Both the position numbers and the translations under genes were made by a program. The notes beneath the pieces are model-generated. The model was given only the letters and a program-made list of their open reading frames with translations. It was not told the origin of the DNA and searched no databases. Shown piece after piece: positions 61,091-64,000 of a stretch of 64,000 nt of DNA. This DNA is from Polyodon spathula (Eukaryota > Chordata > Actinopteri > Acipenseriformes > Polyodontidae). The stretch covers positions 49,560,848 to 49,624,847 of the forward strand of contig NC_054535.1 of assembly GCF_017654505.1 (NCBI RefSeq). The letters run 5' to 3'. Numbering within the stretch: position 1 is the first letter of the stretch; each line of letters opens with the position of its first letter.

Positions 61091-61569
61091 TTTTCATGAG
61101 TAGCCTCTAAGCCAAATGTATAGTGTCAGTTTTTATTTAAGTTAGCCAGTGGTGCATTTAATAGCAGAGGTGTTTTTCCTATTCCTACACATATGCTCAG
61201 AATGAGCTGGAGGGGTTAGCAGCACATGTGTGCATTCTATTGCTCCCAACATGTTAGGGAAATCAGAAATATCACAGAAATGTGTTTTCAAGGCTTGTAA
61301 GTACACCATGCTTTTAAGGAAAAATGGATACTTGTGTTCGCCTCAAAAACGCATTGAGCACAACTGGCAACACCTGAGAAAAAGTGGATTGAGAAATGCA
61401 AGCAACAGTTGCGACTGTTTAAAATGTGCTTTCAAAAGTTCTGAACAAATTGATGCAATTGTAAGTGTCGCAATTACCTGGAGATTTAGTACATCTCATT
61501 ATAATATTTGAGAACCCTAATCTCCACCCCCTTTTTGCGTATTTATGCAGGAACACCCATAATTACATA

Positions 61570-61770
61570 TTAGCCCTTTGCAGTCCTATTTCGGACCAGG
61601 TCAAACATTACAATTTTTCCTTTCTGGTCTGATATTGGACCCTGTCCGACATCATCAAAAAGACATCAAGCACAGGTCTCTAGTTGTTTTTCTCTGGAAA
61701 AAGCAGAGAAAAGCCTTCAATGGCAGAGTGAGGCCAATAGAAGCCAAGAGAAGTCGAAAAAAAAAGTAGG
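61570..61770 (+). mobile_element. piggyBac-like terminal repeat block
   Basis: Starts CCCTTTGCAGTCCTATTTCG and repeats GGTCTGATATTGGACC, the style of piggyBac-type ends in fish. The expected TTAA is degraded to TTAG. No second end seen. Confidence 0.35.
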
Positions 61771-61812
61771 TGGATCTGAGCAATACGTATGGCAAACACT
61801 AAAAAATAAGGA

Positions 61813-62529
61813 GTGGCAAACACTGCTGCAGCAGCAAAGGTCATTCAAAATGATCTAGACAAGATTCAGAACTCGGCAGACACATGGCAAATTACATTTA
61901 ATAGAGAAAAGTGTAAGGTACTGCGCGCAGGAAATAAAAATGTACATTATAAATATCATATGGGAGATACTGAAATTGGAGAAGGAATCTATGAAAAAGA
62001 CCTAGGAGTTTTTGTTGACTCAGAAATGTCTTCATCTAGACAATGTGGGGAAGCTATAAAAAAGGCTAACAAGATGCTCAGATACATTGTGAGAAGTGTT
62101 GAATTTAAATCAAGGTAAGTAATGTTAAAACTGTACAATGCACTAGTAAGACCTCATCTTGAATATTGTGTGCAGTTCTGGTCACCTCGCTATAAAAAAG
62201 ATATTGCTGCTCTAGAAAGAGAGCAAAGAAGAGCGACCAGAATTATTCCAGGTTTAAAAGGCATGTCATATGCAGACAGGCTAAAAGAATTGAATCTGTT
62301 CAGTCTTGAACAAAGAAGACTACGTGGCGACCTAATTCAAGCATTCAAAATTCTAAAAGGTATTGACAGTGTCGACCCAAGGGACTTTTTCAGCCTGAAA
62401 AAAGAAACAAGGACCAGGGGTCACAACTGGAGATTAGACAAAGGGGCATTCAGAACAGAAAAGAGGAAGCACTTTTTTACACAGAGAATTGTGAGGGTCT
62501 GGAATCAAGTTCCCAGTTCCAAATTATAA
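61813..62529 (+). pseudogene. CR1-like LINE reverse transcriptase, C-terminal part
   Basis: Frame 61813-62115 (LDKIQNSADTWQITFNREKC, DLGVFVDSEMS) is separated by a single TAA from 62122-62529 (LYNALVRPHLEYCVQFWSP, LEREQRRATRIIPGL, RRLRGDLIQAFKILKG). These are the motifs at the end of CR1/Jockey-type RT. The copy is 5'-truncated, as is usual for LINEs, and otherwise well preserved. Confidence 0.85.
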
Positions 62530-62764
62530 CAATATCTCAATTCACAGAAAAAAAGCCCCCATCAGAATTAGCACATATTGCCAGCTTTGTTAGCAGTCTC
62601 TGAACGAGACCAGGGACTAACTGCCTAAAGAAGCTGAACAACCCTCTCATTTTAAATACATTGTATCCCAATTCACTGCTGCAACCCACGTAATAATCAG
62701 GAGCGCTGGTGATCAGCAGCACTCCCGCTGTCAAGCCAACCGCATTTCATCCAATAAACCTAAG

Positions 62765-62865
62765 AAATGGAAAAGTGGGTCCCCAGGCAAGCTCTGATTC
62801 GAACAGGATTCAAACACTGTACGCATGACTCACCCTGTACTCCAAGCAAGTGATTTTGCTAGCTG
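62765..62865 (-). repeat. possible tRNA-derived SINE
   Basis: On the minus strand GCTAGCAAAATCACTTGC, then AGTGTTTGAATCCTGTTCGAATC. The GTTTGAATCC and GTTCGAATC motifs resemble a pol III B box. No tail or duplication identified. Confidence 0.35.
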
Positions 62866-63650
62866 AGAATGGGACCTCTGAGCAGCTGTCCTTTTTCATA
62901 CAACTGCCACACTAAGAAAATAAGTTGGTCATTTTGTGCACTTTCTAGATGCCGAAGTATTACTATTTTCAGTGTAGCTCTGTCGAGCACCCACTCCTGT
63001 TACACCCACACTGGGCTTTACTGGGGTAATGGCACAACTTTTGTAATGTGGCTGTGGGCTGATAACTAAACACAGAATATAGAATCAGTATAAAACTAGA
63101 AAGGAATAACTCAGAACAATAATGTACTTGCTCCTCGCTGCAACTAAGTGGTCCTTGCCAGTTTTATTCCACTAAAATGCTAATATGGTTTTATATGGTT
63201 GCTTAATGTTGCCTCTAGCCTTTCAGCAGCTGGCTGTTTTTTTAAAAAACAATCAATATGTAATAAATGTTATCCCCACTCACTACTGCATCCCACTTAA
63301 GAGTTGTATGATTGAGTGTTTAAACGATAAATGCCAATCAACTAAAATACCTAGAATCAGAAACATCAACCATGGATCAGGGCTCTTCAAAACTTTTTCC
63401 TATTGAGGGTCCAGGACTCTCAACTAAAAAACCTGAAGGTCGCAGAGGAAAATGTGGGGGTCCAAGTGAAAATGTATATATATGTATAAAAAAGTATAGT
63501 CAATGTGATTACACAATTATTTTTCTTCATTTATTAAAGTTTTGACAATTGTTTAACTATACTGACAATAAACAAACAGAATGTTTGTTTTTCTTGACAA
63601 GAGAGCAAAGAACAAAAAGGCACAGCAAAATAAGATTCAAGCGAAATTCC
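62866..63650. other. intergenic stretch upstream of irf2
   Basis: No gene, CpG-rich promoter or non-coding irf2 exon recognised. A fragment like the end of a hAT element (GGGCTCTTCAAAACTTTTTC) starts near 63379. Confidence 0.4.
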
Positions 63651-63658
63651 ATAAAGAT

Positions 63659-63807
63659 TGGTGATGGGCATCAATATCGATATTGTTCGAGAACAAATTG
63701 TGTGATTTAATTTTTCTTTGTTTTGGAAGACTTCAATATTATAGCTATAGATACCAAATTACATGCACAATATCGACAGAAAATGTTCATATCGTTGCCC
63801 ACCACTA
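63659..63807. mobile_element. 149-bp hAT-type MITE with perfect 8-bp duplication
   Basis: The ends TGGTGATGGGCA and (reverse complement) TAGTGGTGGGCA match at 10 of 12 bases. Both flanks read ATAAAGAT (63651-63658 and 63808-63815). The interior has CAATATCGATATTG-type inverted motifs and no coding capacity. Confidence 0.85.
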
Positions 63808-64000
63808 ATAAAGATCAAAGGACAACCAACCACTAACTTAACCAGGCATTCCCCACTGCTCTCACTATTAGAGACTAAATGCCATTCAAGTTATTTTAGT
63901 CATATAATTGTATTTGATTTCCTTGACTTTAGTGCAGATTATGATACAATGTCACTTTACTCCACTGTATGAGATATCAAATCACTGCCAGAACAGTAGA

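Overview
The window is vertebrate chromosomal DNA, most likely from a ray-finned fish. It carries one clear host gene, interferon regulatory factor 2 (irf2), on the minus strand. The compact intron layout (about 26 kb from start to stop codon), the mix of hAT, Tc1, Tigger-like, Harbinger, Gypsy-like LTR and restriction-endonuclease LINE elements, and the long AT and GT microsatellites suit a fish. An early-diverging lineage such as sturgeon or paddlefish is a guess from repeat style, not shown by the sequence.

Gene: irf2 has eight coding exons between 60477 (ATG) and 34283 (stop), all minus strand. Every exon has AG/GT borders and the phases agree, giving a 341-residue protein close to the roughly 349 residues of mammalian IRF2. 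The five tryptophans of the IRF DNA-binding domain are present. No upstream non-coding exon or promoter was recognised. Two exon-like segments near 24.8 and 25.2 kb (minus) may belong to an unidentified gene downstream of irf2.

Left part (1-34 kb): a cut-and-paste transposon with about 70-bp inverted ends and a broken two-exon transposase (964-3273); a cluster of damaged LTR elements of one family (5.4-11.5 kb) whose gag-like ORFs carry proline-rich and minisatellite repeats; a Tc1 fragment; oppositely oriented gag and pol relics (11.8-14.3 kb); a hAT element with an 8-bp target duplication (18741-20367); a Harbinger-type Myb/SANT relic (23.8-24.2 kb); then mostly AT-rich intergenic DNA.

Right part (34-64 kb): the irf2 introns hold most of the rest. 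Intron 7 and intron 4 each contain a hAT element with near-perfect 8-bp duplications. The 11-kb intron 3 contains an R2/HERO-type LINE relic (about 47.0-51.4 kb) with a solo LTR inserted inside its zinc-finger coding region (duplication GGGTG), a rearranged LTR element (51387-54909), and another solo LTR (55037-55745, duplication GGGCC). Intron 2 contains a third solo LTR (57968-58395). Upstream of the irf2 start are a CR1-like LINE tail, possible SINEs and a 149-bp hAT MITE with a perfect 8-bp duplication.

The most unusual structure is the LTR family itself. It has six full or partial LTRs in this window and gag-like ORFs with CCHC knuckles, no pol in the copies seen, and a 27-bp minisatellite inside the coding region that is open in at least five of six reading frames.
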